NCBI RefSeq assembly: GCF_000519205.1
Contig: NZ_KI912598.1
Span: 386,390 to 450,389, forward strand
From: Amycolatopsis taiwanensis DSM 45107
GTDB taxonomy: Bacteria > Actinomycetota > Actinomycetes > Mycobacteriales > Pseudonocardiaceae
DNA: 64,000 nt
Direction of reading: 5' to 3'
Below the pieces are notes generated by a model. That model made no database searches, was not told where the DNA came from, and saw nothing but the letters and a program-made list of their open reading frames with translations. Numbering within the stretch: the stretch's first letter is position 1; each line of letters begins with the position of its first letter. A program made the translations under genes and the position numbers. Of this stretch, positions 16,644 to 26,062 are shown in pieces.

Positions 16644-17798
16644 ATGACGGCGGTGGGGCAGGCGGCACGGCTGGCGCTCGGGACCGCGTCCGCGCTGGGG
16701 CTCGCGCGCTTCGCCTACGGGCTGCTCGTGCCGGCCATGCGGGACGACCTACGGTGGACCTTGGCCGAGGCCGGGGCGGTCAGCACCGCGAACGGGCTGG
16801 GTTACCTCCTCGGCGCGGTGGCGACCGCCGCCGTGGTTCGCCGGTGGGGCACCGCGGCGGCTTTCCGTTGGGGCATGGTCATTACCGCGGTGGCGCTGGC
16901 CGGCACCGCGGTGAGTCATGTTTTCGTGGTGATGCTGGCGATCCGCGTCCTGGCCGGGGCAAGCGGGGCGGTGGTGTTCATCGCCGGTGGGGTGATCGCG
17001 GCTCGGCTCGCCACCCGTGCCGGATCCAGCATGCCCATCACGGTGTACTTCGCGGGCACGGGGCTGGGGATCGTCCTGTCCGGCGCGACCATTCCGGGAC
17101 TGGGTGAGCACTGGCAGGCGGCGTGGGGTGGCATGGGGGCCGCGGCCGGCTTGGCGACCCTGATCTGCTGGCGGGCCGCAAGCATCGACGAGGAGCGCCA
17201 AACCGGCGACGTCGGCCGGGCGCGTGTCCGTCCATTGTGGCGGCTCGCGGTGGTGTACTTCCTGTTCGCGGCCGGCTACATCACCTACATCACCTTCCTG
17301 TCCGTATACCTGGCCGACCGGCATGCGCCGACCGTGCAGGTGGCGCTCACGTGGACGGTGCTGGGCGCCGGGGTCGTGGTGGCCCCGGCGCTGTGGAGCC
17401 GTCCGGTAACGCGATGGCGTGGTATGCGCGCCCTGGCTGTCGTGCTCGGCGTACTGGCCGGCGGCGCGGCACTGGCGCTGCTCTCACCCTCGTCTGTGGT
17501 GGTGATCGCCTCCGCGGTCGCCTACGGGATGACCTTCATGGCGGTGCCCGCCGCGGTCACCGCGCACATCCGGACCGCTGTTCCACCGGCCGACTGGACC
17601 GCCACGCTGGCCGCGTTCACGATCCTGTTCGCCACGGGACAGACCGTGGGCCCGTGGCTGGCCGGCATCCTCGCCGACCACACCTCGACCGCCGCGACCC
17701 TGGCCTGGACCGCCGCCCTCTGTGCCGTGGCGGCCCTGCTGGCGGCAGTCCCACCACGAACCCCAGCACCTCCGGAACTCGATGCCGAGATCCGCTGA
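16644..17798 (+). CDS. MFS transporter, YbfB/YjiJ-like
   Basis: A 384-aa polytopic membrane protein with about 12 transmembrane helices. The first helix region, LGTASALGLARFAYGLLVPAM, matches the YbfB/YjiJ family of major-facilitator permeases, and the loop ARLATRAGSSMPITVYFAGTG is typical of the fifth and sixth helices of that family. Substrate unknown; proton-coupled efflux is likely by family. ATG 16644 is the first start after the operators. The alpha/beta hydrolase gene follows after 32 bp and is probably cotranscribed. The divergent TetR gene suggests induction by a small molecule. Confidence 0.85.
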   Translation: MTAVGQAARLALGTASALGLARFAYGLLVPAMRDDLRWTLAEAGAVSTANGLGYLLGAVATAAVVRRWGTAAAFRWGMVITAVALAGTAVSHVFVVMLAIRVLAGASGAVVFIAGGVIAARLATRAGSSMPITVYFAGTGLGIVLSGATIPGLGEHWQAAWGGMGAAAGLATLICWRAASIDEERQTGDVGRARVRPLWRLAVVYFLFAAGYITYITFLSVYLADRHAPTVQVALTWTVLGAGVVVAPALWSRPVTRWRGMRALAVVLGVLAGGAALALLSPSSVVVIASAVAYGMTFMAVPAAVTAHIRTAVPPADWTATLAAFTILFATGQTVGPWLAGILADHTSTAATLAWTAALCAVAALLAAVPPRTPAPPELDAEIR

Positions 17799-17830
17799 AC
17801 CAACGGAAAAACCAACACGGAGAGCGATCT

Positions 17831-18505
17831 ATGGCTACCTTCGTCCTCGTCCCCGGCATGTGCCACGGCGGCTGGTGTTTCACCGAACTGACCGAGCAAC
17901 TCCGCCGACACGGGCACGCCGTCCACCTGCTGACGCTGACCGGACTCAGCGAACGCAGCCACCTCCTGCACGGCGGGGTCAACCTCGACACGCACATTGA
18001 GGACGTGACCGCGCTGCTGGCGGCAGAGAACATCCACGACGCCGTGCTGGTCGGCCACAGCTACGGCGGAATGGTGATCACCGGGGCCGCCGACCGCATG
18101 CCCGAGCGAGTGGACTGTCTTGCCTACGTCGACGCCATGGTGCCCGCGGATGGCGACTCCTGCTGGACACTGGTCTCCGACCAAGAACGCCAGTGGTACC
18201 TCGACGTCGTGGACAACGGGTATGCCGTGCGCCCCTTGCCGTTCTTCGATCCGCGGGCCACGCCTCACCCGATTGCCTCACTGCTCCAGCCGCTGCGGAT
18301 GTCCGTCGAGATCGCCCGGTTTCGGCGCCGGGACTACGTTTACGCCGCCGGATGGAATGGCGAGTCGCCCTTCACGCCCGTCTACCAGCGCCTGCGTGAG
18401 GATTCCTCATGCACCACGCACGCACTCGACGGCGGGCACAACCTCATGCGAGACGCGCCCGACGACCTGCTGAAGATCCTGCTCGACATCGCTCGGCCGA
18501 ACTGA
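17831..18505 (+). CDS. Alpha/beta-fold hydrolase
   Basis: A 224-aa cytoplasmic hydrolase without signal peptide. It starts MATFVLVPGMCHGGWCF, the oxyanion-loop HGG/HGGW pattern of esterase/salicylate-binding-type hydrolases. The nucleophile elbow is GHSYGGM near residue 78. The late His is in LDGGHNLMRDAP, and the acid is probably in the DA or DP segments before it. ATG 17831 has GGAGAG upstream. It lies in one operon with the TetR-regulated MFS transporter, so a combined detoxification (ester cleavage plus export) is plausible but not shown. Confidence 0.85.
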   Translation: MATFVLVPGMCHGGWCFTELTEQLRRHGHAVHLLTLTGLSERSHLLHGGVNLDTHIEDVTALLAAENIHDAVLVGHSYGGMVITGAADRMPERVDCLAYVDAMVPADGDSCWTLVSDQERQWYLDVVDNGYAVRPLPFFDPRATPHPIASLLQPLRMSVEIARFRRRDYVYAAGWNGESPFTPVYQRLREDSSCTTHALDGGHNLMRDAPDDLLKILLDIARPN

Positions 18506-18538
18506 CCCGTGGACAGGTCGTGACCACCGGCGGGCCGG

Positions 18539-20074
18539 TCAATGGAACTGCTCGACGTGGATGGCCGAGGCGGGCACGTGGTGCTCGGCCAGGACGTTCC
18601 GGGCGACACCCGCGAGATCGGCGGGTGCCGACAGCACCCATTCATCCACCTTGGCCGGGTGCAGCCGGCGGCCGAGCAACTCGCGTAGCTGGCCGGCGGA
18701 GAGCCGGCCGGGGTAGTACCGCTCGTCGCAGATCGCCAGCGCGTCCGCGATGTTGGGTAGTGGGCGCCGGGCCGGCCGCAGGTCCTGGTCGCGCTCGTCG
18801 GTGCGGAAGTGCAGCACCCGAAGCCGGCCGTCGAACCGACGTGCCAGCTCGGTCAGTTCCGCGGCGAACATCGTGTCCTCGCTGCGCCGGTTGACATAGA
18901 GCAGGGTCGCGCGGGCGCGCGGGGCGGCGGCCAGCGCGTGGGCGAGCATCGGCAGCAACGGGGCGATGCCGATCCCCGCCGCCAGCCCGACCACGTGCCG
19001 CGAGTCCGGGGCGAGCGCGTTCCCGCCGGCCGGCGGGCGGACGTCGATCTCATCGCCGGGCCGCAACGTTCCGGTGGCGTAGCCGGAAAACCGGCCGACG
19101 CGCTTGATCGCGATGCCCAGCCGGTCCTCGCCGGGCCACGAGCAGATCGCGTAGCGGCGGCGCAGTTCCTCGCCGTCGACGACGGCACGGAGTTCGACGT
19201 GCTGTCCCGGCCGGAAGCGGAACTCCGCGCGCAGCTCCTCCGGGATGTCGAAGGTGACCAGCACCGCCTGGCTGGTGAGCGGGCGTACCTCGGAGACCGT
19301 CAGCCGGTGGAACTCGCCGGCCGGTTCTCCGGCCGCGGGGCCGGCCTCGGTCTTCTCGGCCTGCCATGCCTCCGGGTAGCGGTAGAACGGCAGCCGGGGG
19401 CACCTGCGGTGCGCCTCGGGATAGCCGCGGGTGCCGGGTGCCTGCCGTCGCGGACGCCAGTCGTACCACCACGCGAGGGCGGCCAGTGCGAGCCGTTGAG
19501 GCAGCAGGTACACCACGAACAGCGACCATGCGTTCCCGGTGCCGACCACCGCGACGAGCGTGCCGGGGACCAGGACGAGCATCGCGAGCGCCTCGGCGAC
19601 CTCCAGCTGGGGGCGTGCGTCGCTGCGCCGGAGGTAGGTCACGACGTGCCAGAGGTCCATGGTCAGCCACCGCAGCGGAAGCAGCCACGCCGGACCCCGC
19701 ACGTCCCACGCGGTCAGGTGCTCCCGGCCGTGGCGATGCTGGTGCAGGTGCAGGTGGCGGGCCGCCGGGAACGCCCCGAAGGCCGAGACGAACGGTGTCG
19801 CCAGGCGCCCCATTACCGCGTTGACCCAGGTCAGCCTGCCCGCACTGTGGTGAACGCACTCGTGGAGCACCACGAACATGCCGACCACGGCGATGGTGTG
19901 CAGGCCGACGGTGGCCCACGCGGGCACCTGCCGGACCAGGGACAGCCAGGTGGCGAACGAGCCCAGCGCCAGGGCGCCGGTGAACAGGGCGATGGTCGGA
20001 ACCGCCACGGTGGGCAGTCGTTCACGCGCGGTGGGTAGTCGAACGGGGGCGGGGCAGTACGCGTCAGCGGTCAC
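18539..20074 (-). CDS. Fusion of membrane di-iron desaturase/hydroxylase-like domain with FAD/NAD(P)H reductase
   Basis: A 511-aa protein from GTG 20074, which has AGGAG 7 nt upstream. The N-terminal half has several hydrophobic helices and two histidine boxes, HECVHHS near residue 70 and HLHLHQHRHGREH near 106, as in fatty acid desaturases and carotenoid oxygenases. The usual third box (HxxHH) is not seen. After a linker the C-terminal half is a ferredoxin-NADP reductase module. It carries RRYAICSWP for FAD (RxYS type), GYATGTLRPGDEIDV, AAGIGIAPLLPML for NAD(P)H, and ends EWVLSAPADL...VEQFH. The C-terminal 2Fe-2S domain found in PaaE-type reductases is absent. The domain pair suggests a partly self-contained lipid or isoprenoid oxygenase at the membrane. 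Substrate and competence without a third His box are open. Confidence 0.82.
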   Translation of the reverse strand: MTADAYCPAPVRLPTARERLPTVAVPTIALFTGALALGSFATWLSLVRQVPAWATVGLHTIAVVGMFVVLHECVHHSAGRLTWVNAVMGRLATPFVSAFGAFPAARHLHLHQHRHGREHLTAWDVRGPAWLLPLRWLTMDLWHVVTYLRRSDARPQLEVAEALAMLVLVPGTLVAVVGTGNAWSLFVVYLLPQRLALAALAWWYDWRPRRQAPGTRGYPEAHRRCPRLPFYRYPEAWQAEKTEAGPAAGEPAGEFHRLTVSEVRPLTSQAVLVTFDIPEELRAEFRFRPGQHVELRAVVDGEELRRRYAICSWPGEDRLGIAIKRVGRFSGYATGTLRPGDEIDVRPPAGGNALAPDSRHVVGLAAGIGIAPLLPMLAHALAAAPRARATLLYVNRRSEDTMFAAELTELARRFDGRLRVLHFRTDERDQDLRPARRPLPNIADALAICDERYYPGRLSAGQLRELLGRRLHPAKVDEWVLSAPADLAGVARNVLAEHHVPASAIHVEQFH

Positions 20075-20190
20075 GAACTGGCTCCTGCGGAAGGGGGCTC
20101 TGCTCGCCAAAGAAGGTAGACAAGCGGAGTTCGAAAGTAAACGTCTCCGGTGGCGAGCAGGCCCGGGGCCGCGCTGTCAAGTCACTGGCC

Positions 20191-20196
20191 TAGACT
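20191..20196 (+). promoter_or_regulatory. -10 box of tig
   Basis: TAGACT, a common actinobacterial housekeeping -10, ends 57 bp before the tig start. No strong -35 is evident. Confidence 0.45.
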
Positions 20197-20253
20197 CGGT
20201 TCTTGGGGTACCCGTGTGCCCGAACCCGCAACCTTAAGGCCGAGGAGAACACG

Positions 20254-21654
20254 TTGAAAAGCACCGTCGAGCAGCTGAGCCCGACGCGAGTCAAGATCAA
20301 TGTCGAGGTGCCGTTCGACGAACTGAAACCGAACTTCGACCGCGCCTACCGCAAGATCGCCCAGCAGGTCCGCATCCCGGGCTTTCGCCCCGGCAAGGTC
20401 CCCGCTCGCGTCCTGGAAAGCCGGATCGGCCGCGCGCCGGTGCTCGATGAGGTCGTCAACGAGGCCATCCCGTCCAAGTACATGGAGGCCGTCCGCGCCG
20501 GCGATGTCCGCGCCCTCGGCCAGCCCGACTTCGAGGTGACCAAGCTCGAAGACCGCGACGTACTCGAGTTCACCGCCGAGGTGGACGTCCGCCCCGACAT
20601 CACGCTGCCCGACTTCTCGGGCATCGAGGTGACCGTGGACGACATCGAGGTGACCGACGAGGAGGTCCAGCAGGAGCTGGAGAACGTGCGGGCGCGCTTC
20701 GGCACGCTCAAGGGCGTCGACCGGCCCGCCCAGGACGGCGACTTCCTCTCCATCGACCTGGCGGCGAGCGTGGACGGCGAGGAGGTCGAGGAGGCCGCGA
20801 CCACCGGGCTGTCCTACCAGGTCGGGTCCGGTGAGCTCGTCGACGGCATCGACGAGGCGGTGACCGGCGCGAGCGCGGGCGAGACCAAGACGTTCACCGC
20901 CAAGCTCGTCGCCGGCCAGTACGCCGGCCGTGACGCCGAGATCGAGGTGACCGTGCAGAGCGTCAAGGAGCGCGAACTGCCCGACGCCGACGACGAGTTC
21001 GCGCAGCTGGCCAGCGAGTTCGACACGATCGAGGAGTTCACCGCCAACCTGCGTGAGCAGCTGGGCCGGGTGAAGAAGGTGGGCCAGGGCGTGCAGGCCC
21101 GGGACCGGGTGCTGGACGTGCTGCTCGAGTCGGTCGAGGTGCCGCTGCCGGAGAAGATCGTCGAAGCCGAGGTGGCCAACCGCAAGCACGACGCCGTCCA
21201 CGACCTCGACCACAGTGAGGAGGCGCTGGCCAAGCTGCTCGAGGAGGAAGGCAAGACCGTCGAGGAGTTCGACGCCGAGCTGAAGACCGAGGCGGAGAAG
21301 GCGGTCCGGACCCAGCTGCTGCTGGACGCGATCGCCGAGGCGGAGCAGACCACGGTCGAGGACAACGAACTCACCGAGCGGATCATCTACCAGGCGCAGC
21401 GCTTCGGCGTCAGCCCGGACGAGTACGTGCGCCGGGCACAGGAATCGGGCCAGCTGGCCGCGATCTACGCCGATGTCCGCCGCGGCAAGGCCATTGCCTC
21501 GGTGGTGCAGAAGGCAACCGTCACCGACGCCTCCGGCGCCGCGGTCGACCTGGACGAGCTGTTCGGCACGGCGAAGGCGGAGCCGGACGCCGAGGCCGGC
21601 ACCGATGCTGAGACCGAGGTCACCGCGGATGCGGCGGACGCGGCCGAAAAGTGA
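20254..21654 (+). CDS. tig: Trigger factor, ribosome-associated chaperone and prolyl isomerase
   Basis: A 466-aa cytosolic chaperone that binds the ribosome at L23 and shields nascent chains. The N-terminal ribosome-binding domain carries the signature GFRPGKVP (residues about 46-53). The FKBP-type isomerase domain spans about 155-240. A long helical C-terminal domain follows, ending in an acidic Ala/Asp/Glu tail. The start is TTG at 20254 with GAGGAG upstream, because the conserved N-terminus (KSTVEQLSPTRVKINVEVPF) begins there; a GTG at 20203 would add a non-conserved leader. It is immediately upstream of clpP1-clpP2-clpX, the usual actinobacterial protein-quality-control block. Confidence 0.97.
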   Translation: MKSTVEQLSPTRVKINVEVPFDELKPNFDRAYRKIAQQVRIPGFRPGKVPARVLESRIGRAPVLDEVVNEAIPSKYMEAVRAGDVRALGQPDFEVTKLEDRDVLEFTAEVDVRPDITLPDFSGIEVTVDDIEVTDEEVQQELENVRARFGTLKGVDRPAQDGDFLSIDLAASVDGEEVEEAATTGLSYQVGSGELVDGIDEAVTGASAGETKTFTAKLVAGQYAGRDAEIEVTVQSVKERELPDADDEFAQLASEFDTIEEFTANLREQLGRVKKVGQGVQARDRVLDVLLESVEVPLPEKIVEAEVANRKHDAVHDLDHSEEALAKLLEEEGKTVEEFDAELKTEAEKAVRTQLLLDAIAEAEQTTVEDNELTERIIYQAQRFGVSPDEYVRRAQESGQLAAIYADVRRGKAIASVVQKATVTDASGAAVDLDELFGTAKAEPDAEAGTDAETEVTADAADAAEK

Positions 21655-21663
21655 AGCTCTGAG

Positions 21664-21705
21664 CGAACGCGGGCGGTTGTGGGCATACCACGCCGCCCGG
21701 GTTCG
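21664..21705 (+). terminator. Hairpin between tig and clpP1
   Basis: CGAACGCGGGCGG (21664-21676) pairs with CCGCCCGGGTTCG (21693-21705) with one mismatch. An inner GTGG/ACCAC stem lies inside. It begins 9 bp after the tig stop. There is no long T run, so it could be a weak terminator or an attenuator. Confidence 0.5.
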
Positions 21706-21734
21706 TTAGGGTCGAAAACACAGATTTTGAACGT

Positions 21735-22379
21735 GTGAACGCAGTGGCGAAAAGGCAGGCAGACGTGACGCAGCACAAGCCCGAGGCGCGCACCACCAGC
21801 GCCGGGCTCAACCTGACCGACTCGGTGTACGAGCGGCTGCTCCAGGAGCGCATCGTCGTCCTCGGCTCCGAGGTCAACGACGATGTCGCGAACCGGATCA
21901 CCGCGCAGCTGTTGCTGCTGGCCGCGGAGGACTCCGAGTCCGACATCCGGTTCTACATCAACTCTCCGGGCGGCTCGGTCACCGCGGGCTTCGCCATCTA
22001 CGACACGATGCAGCTCATCGAGCCGGACGTGGCGACCTACGCGATGGGCCTGGCCGCCTCGATGGGACAGTTCCTGCTTTCCTCGGGCGCCCCCGGCAAG
22101 CGGTACTCGCTGCCGCACGCCCGCATCCTGATGCACCAGCCGTCCGCGGGCGTGGGCGGCACCGCGTCGGACATCGCGATCCAGGCCGAGGTGTTCGGCA
22201 AGTGGAAGCAGGAACTGGCGCGGATCACGGCCGAGCAGACCGGCCAGTCCGTCGAGCAGATCATCAAGGACGGCGACCGCGACCGCTGGTTCACCGCCGA
22301 AGAGGCGCGTGACTACGGCTTCGTCGACCATGTCCTGACCCGGGAGAACCAGCTCCCCTCGGCCAACGGCAGCCGCTGA
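21735..22379 (+). CDS. clpP1: ATP-dependent Clp protease proteolytic subunit 1
   Basis: A 214-aa serine protease subunit that forms the ClpP chamber with ClpP2 and degrades substrates delivered by ClpX or ClpC. The catalytic Ser lies in [15 protein letters not shown], the His in [14 protein letters not shown], and the Asp in the [16 protein letters not shown] segment. In actinobacteria the active protease is a mixed ClpP1P2 tetradecamer. The GTG at 21735 is the longest start; a GTG at 21765 (TQHKPEAR) is an alternative, and N-terminal propeptide processing is expected. clpP2 follows after 26 bp. Confidence 0.96.
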   Translation: MNAVAKRQADVTQHKPEARTTSAGLNLTDSVYERLLQERIVVLGSEVNDDVANRITAQLLLLAAEDSESDIRFYINSPGGSVTAGFAIYDTMQLIEPDVATYAMGLAASMGQFLLSSGAPGKRYSLPHARILMHQPSAGVGGTASDIAIQAEVFGKWKQELARITAEQTGQSVEQIIKDGDRDRWFTAEEARDYGFVDHVLTRENQLPSANGSR

Positions 22380-22405
22380 CCGGGCGCAAGTAGGAGAAAC
22401 GAGCG

Positions 22406-23035
22406 ATGAGTCACTTCCAGCTTCCACGGTCCCGGTACGTGCTGCCGTCCTACGTCGAGCGCACGAGCTACGGGGTCAAGGAGTCCAACCCGTACAACAA
22501 GCTCTACGAAGAGCGGGTCATCTTCCTCGGCGTGCAGGTGGACGACGCGTCGGCCAACGACGTGATGGCGCAGCTGCTGCACCTCGAGCACGAGGACCCC
22601 GACCGTGACATCACCATCTACATCAACTCGCCGGGTGGTTCGTTCACCTCGCTGATGGCCATCTACGACACGATGCAGTACGTGCGTCCGGACATCAGCA
22701 CGGTGGCGCTGGGGCAGGCGGCCTCGGCGGCGGCCGTGCTGCTCGCCGCGGGCACCAAGGGCAAGCGGCTCGCCCTGCCCAACGCCCGCGTGCTGATCCA
22801 CCAGCCGGCCACCGAGGGCACCTACGGACAGGTGTCGGACCTGGAGATCCAGGCCGCCGAGATCGGCCGCGTGCGGCGCCTGATGGAGACCACGCTGGCC
22901 CATCACACGAACAAGACCGCCGACGAGGTCCGGGCGGACATCGAACGCGACAAGATCCTCACCGCCGAGCAGGCCAAGGAATACGGGATCATCGACGAGG
23001 TGTTGCCGTACCGGAAGGCTTCTTCAGAGGCTTGA
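22406..23035 (+). CDS. clpP2: ATP-dependent Clp protease proteolytic subunit 2
   Basis: A 209-aa partner of ClpP1. It begins with the longer N-terminus [20 protein letters not shown], typical of actinobacterial ClpP2. The catalytic Ser is in [17 protein letters not shown], the His in [11 protein letters not shown], and the Asp in [20 protein letters not shown]. The Shine-Dalgarno is TAGGAG. It is translated in the same operon as clpP1. Both subunits are usually needed for activity, and in mycobacteria both are essential. Confidence 0.96.
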   Translation: MSHFQLPRSRYVLPSYVERTSYGVKESNPYNKLYEERVIFLGVQVDDASANDVMAQLLHLEHEDPDRDITIYINSPGGSFTSLMAIYDTMQYVRPDISTVALGQAASAAAVLLAAGTKGKRLALPNARVLIHQPATEGTYGQVSDLEIQAAEIGRVRRLMETTLAHHTNKTADEVRADIERDKILTAEQAKEYGIIDEVLPYRKASSEA

Positions 23036-23192
23036 TCACAACCCGGGGCCGGCGCGTGTCGGGAGACGACACGCGCCGGCTTCTTGGTCTATGGTCGGTC
23101 CTCCCGTCCGAGGCTCCGGGCGGGTACCGTCAGAAGCAACGCGTCAATCAGGTGCGCCGACCCGGCGCTCCGGAGGGGACAGGTCAACGGTC

Positions 23193-24488
23193 ATGGCACG
23201 GATCGGCGACGGCGGGGACCTGCTGAAGTGTTCTTTCTGCGGGAAGAGCCAGAAACAGGTGAAAAAGCTCATCGCCGGCCCCGGCGTGTACATCTGCGAT
23301 GAGTGCATCGACCTGTGTAACGAAATCATCGAAGAGGAACTGGCCGAGGCCGGTGACGTCAAGCTCGACGAGCTGCCCAAGCCGTTCGACATCCACGAGT
23401 TCCTCGACCAGTACATCATCGGCCAGACCGAGGCCAAGCGGACGCTCGCGGTGGCGGTGTACAACCACTACAAGCGAATCCAGTCCGACGACAAGACCGG
23501 CCCCAAGGACGCCAAGGACGAGCCGGTCGAGCTCGCCAAGTCGAACATCCTGCTGCTCGGGCCGACCGGGTGTGGCAAGACCTACCTGGCACAGACCCTG
23601 GCGAAGCTGCTGAACGTGCCCTTCGCCATCGCCGACGCCACCGCGCTGACCGAAGCCGGTTATGTCGGCGAGGATGTGGAGAACATTCTCCTCAAACTCA
23701 TCCAGGCCGCGGACTACGACGTCAAGCGCGCCGAGACCGGCATCATTTACATCGACGAGGTCGACAAGATCGCCCGCAAGTCGGAGAACCCGTCCATCAC
23801 CCGTGACGTTTCGGGTGAGGGCGTACAGCAGGCGTTGCTGAAGATCCTCGAGGGCACCACCGCCTCGGTGCCGCCACAGGGCGGGCGCAAGCACCCGCAC
23901 CAGGAGTTCATCCAGATCGACACCACGAACGTGCTGTTCATCGTCGCGGGCGCGTTCGCCGGCCTGGAGAAGATCATCAACGACCGGATCGGCCGGCGCG
24001 GCCTCGGTTTCGGCGCCGAGATCCGCAGCAAGGCCGAGATCGAGGAAAGCGACATCTTCACCGAGACCATGCCCGAGGACCTGATCAAGTTCGGGCTGAT
24101 CCCGGAGTTCATCGGCCGGCTCCCGGTGGTCGCGAGCGTGACGCATCTGGACAAGACGTCGCTGGTGGAGATCCTCACGAGGCCGCGCAATGCGCTGGTG
24201 AAGCAGTACAAGAAGCTCTTCGAGATGGACAACGTCGAGCTGGAGTTCACCAAGACCGCGCTGGAAGCGATCGCCGACCAGGCGGTGCTGCGCGGCACCG
24301 GCGCTCGTGGCCTGCGGGCGATCATGGAAGAGGTCCTGCAGCCGGTGATGTACGACATTCCCAGCCGCACGGACGTGGCCAAGGTCGTGATCACCGAGCA
24401 GACCGTGCGGGAGAACGTGAACCCGACGATCGTGTCCCGGCAGCCGTCGCGACGGCGTAGCACGGAGCGTGGCGAGAAGTCGGCGTGA
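23193..24488 (+). CDS. clpX: ATP-dependent Clp protease ATP-binding subunit ClpX
   Basis: A 431-aa AAA+ unfoldase that feeds proteins into ClpP1P2. The N-terminal zinc-binding domain has CSFCGKSQ and CDECIDLC (four Cys). Walker A is GPTGCGKTY near residue 127 and Walker B is [10 protein letters not shown] near 190. The ClpP-binding IGF-like loop region and sensor 2 ([15 protein letters not shown]) are present. ATG 23193 is used because conservation begins at [17 protein letters not shown]. The intergenic gap from clpP2 is 157 bp, so it may have its own promoter. Confidence 0.97.
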   Translation: MARIGDGGDLLKCSFCGKSQKQVKKLIAGPGVYICDECIDLCNEIIEEELAEAGDVKLDELPKPFDIHEFLDQYIIGQTEAKRTLAVAVYNHYKRIQSDDKTGPKDAKDEPVELAKSNILLLGPTGCGKTYLAQTLAKLLNVPFAIADATALTEAGYVGEDVENILLKLIQAADYDVKRAETGIIYIDEVDKIARKSENPSITRDVSGEGVQQALLKILEGTTASVPPQGGRKHPHQEFIQIDTTNVLFIVAGAFAGLEKIINDRIGRRGLGFGAEIRSKAEIEESDIFTETMPEDLIKFGLIPEFIGRLPVVASVTHLDKTSLVEILTRPRNALVKQYKKLFEMDNVELEFTKTALEAIADQAVLRGTGARGLRAIMEEVLQPVMYDIPSRTDVAKVVITEQTVRENVNPTIVSRQPSRRRSTERGEKSA

Positions 24489-24529
24489 GGCGTTCGCCGT
24501 CGCTGAATCTCGTTGCTGTCACGTTCTTT

Positions 24530-24552
24530 GACGGCCACAGTACGTGGCCGTC
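24530..24552 (+). terminator. Hairpin downstream of clpX
   Basis: A perfect 9-bp stem, GACGGCCAC / GTGGCCGTC, with a 5-nt AGTAC loop, 41 bp after the clpX stop. It is preceded by TTCTTT rather than followed by a T run. Confidence 0.6.
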
Positions 24553-24592
24553 TGCGCGTGGCCCGGTGTAGCGCTCGCGATAAACTACCGGA

Positions 24593-24988
24593 ATGAGCAA
24601 GGAGGGGGCGGGGCCCCGTCAGGATGCCGAAACCGGCAGACCGGACGCCGGTACGGACACGGTGGTGCCCGAGGGCCGCGGGGATGTTCAGGGGATCAGC
24701 GATCTCACCTATCGGATCATCACCCCGTATCTGCGCCACGAGAGGCTGCACCGCGCGTGCTTCGTGGCCCTGGTGGTGCTCGCCGCGGTCTGCGTGATCG
24801 CGTCCGGGGTCCGGCTGTCGCCGTTTCCGCTGCTCCCGCTTCCGCTGCTCGGTACCGCGTATTTCGGCCTGCGCCGCACCCGCTCGGCCCAGGGCGACCG
24901 CGGCCTGCTGGTGTGGTCCGCGGTGTTCCTGACCGGCATCTTGGTCGCGTTCTGGGTCATGTCCGTCATAGGCACCCACCTGCACTAG
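24593..24988 (+). CDS. Small membrane protein, two to three transmembrane helices
   Basis: A 131-aa protein with a polar N-terminal arm of about 50 residues (DAETGRPDAGTDTVVPEGRG) and hydrophobic segments at about 58-76, 80-92 and 106-125, split by an RRTRSAQGDRG loop. No known domain is recognised. A -10-like TAAACT with ACCGGA before the ATG suggests a leaderless transcript, which is consistent with the absence of a Shine-Dalgarno. It is often seen as a conserved hypothetical beside clpX-type loci in actinomycetes, but I cannot assign a role. Confidence 0.6.
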   Translation: MSKEGAGPRQDAETGRPDAGTDTVVPEGRGDVQGISDLTYRIITPYLRHERLHRACFVALVVLAAVCVIASGVRLSPFPLLPLPLLGTAYFGLRRTRSAQGDRGLLVWSAVFLTGILVAFWVMSVIGTHLH

Positions 24989-25003
24989 GGCCCTGTTGTG
25001 GCG

Positions 25004-25066
25004 GGCTTGCTTGGCGGTGCGGGTAGCGGAACCTCAGCGGTGCAGGCCGCGTGCCTCACAGCAAGC
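25004..25066. repeat. Imperfect long hairpin element
   Basis: Outer arms GCTTGCT (25004-25010) and AGCAAGC (25060-25066) enclose about 50 bp with GCGGGTAGCGGAACCTCAGC. It sits between convergent genes and could be a terminator or a small dispersed repeat of the genus. Genome copies cannot be counted here. Confidence 0.35.
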
Positions 25067-25090
25067 GGCTCCGCCGTTTGGGAAATACGA

Positions 25091-26020
25091 CTACGGGACG
25101 TGCTTGCCCAGGAAGCCGATGACGGCGGGGACGACGGTGCGGTTGAACGAGTCGCCGTGGCGGCCGCGGGCCGTGTAGGCGACGGCGGGGTGAGTCTCGG
25201 CGATGAACCTGCGCACCCCGCCGATGAACGGATCCTCGGTGCCGCACCACACGCCGGTGGGCACGCCCTGGGTCGCGTCCGGATGGAGCAGCGGATCCAT
25301 CGACGCCCAGTCGGCCGGGTTGTGGAACGCATGCCGCTTGCTCATGTCGGACCACGAGGTCATCAGCGCGGGGGCGAGCAGAGCCAGCGCCGACAGCCGC
25401 TGCCGCCGCTCGGCCCGCCGGCGCGCGTACAGCAGCGCGCCGAACCCGCCCATCGAGAGCCCCATACAGGCGAAGGGAAGGCCGTCCACCCCGGCGAGGC
25501 GGCGCTGCCGCAGCCAGACCGGCAACTCCTCCAGCAGCATCGCCATCGGATCGTCACCCGGCTTGTTCTGGTGCCAGTAGTTGTCTCCGCCGTCGAGGGC
25601 CACCAGCCCGAACGCGGGCACGGCCCGCTGCGAGACCTGGCCGGCCAATGCGGCGCGGGTGCCCGTGGGCGCTGCCGCGCGGGCTCGGCCGTGCAGGCCG
25701 TGCAGCAGCAGTGAGACCGGTAGGTGATCCGGCGGGGAGTCGCTGGGCAGCAGCGTGACGAGGTCGACGGCTCGGTTGCGGGCCTGCGACCACACCCGCT
25801 CCACCTTGACCACGCCCGAGCCTGGCGGCGCGGCGGGCGTCTCGCCCGGCACCTGGTCGACCACATCTGCGATGGGTAGCGTCCCGGTCGCCGTGCCGGC
25901 GGTGAGACCACCGGCCAGGAGCGTGGCACCGGCGATCAGCACAGAGCGGCGGCTGGGCCGCGCCCACCGCTTCGCTCCGGGCGCGTCAGCCCGCTGCCCC
26001 TCGTCCTCCACTGCGATCAT
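25091..26020 (-). CDS. Secreted alpha/beta-hydrolase esterase with Tat-like signal
   Basis: A 309-aa protein. The N-terminus has RPSRRSVLIAGATLLAGGLT, a twin-arginine plus hydrophobic core, so export by the Tat system is likely. The mature domain is an esterase-D/antigen-85-like alpha/beta hydrolase. It carries VSLLLHGLHGRA (oxyanion region), the nucleophile elbow GLSMGGFGALLYA near residue 198, acid GTEDPF, and His GRHGDSF. The substrate is probably an ester, and a mycolyltransferase-type role is possible but unproven. It stands alone. Confidence 0.8.
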   Translation of the reverse strand: MIAVEDEGQRADAPGAKRWARPSRRSVLIAGATLLAGGLTAGTATGTLPIADVVDQVPGETPAAPPGSGVVKVERVWSQARNRAVDLVTLLPSDSPPDHLPVSLLLHGLHGRARAAAPTGTRAALAGQVSQRAVPAFGLVALDGGDNYWHQNKPGDDPMAMLLEELPVWLRQRRLAGVDGLPFACMGLSMGGFGALLYARRRAERRQRLSALALLAPALMTSWSDMSKRHAFHNPADWASMDPLLHPDATQGVPTGVWCGTEDPFIGGVRRFIAETHPAVAYTARGRHGDSFNRTVVPAVIGFLGKHVP

Positions 26021-26062
26021 TCAATCGTAGTGGGGTCGCTCTCACCAGCACTTTCGTGGTAT

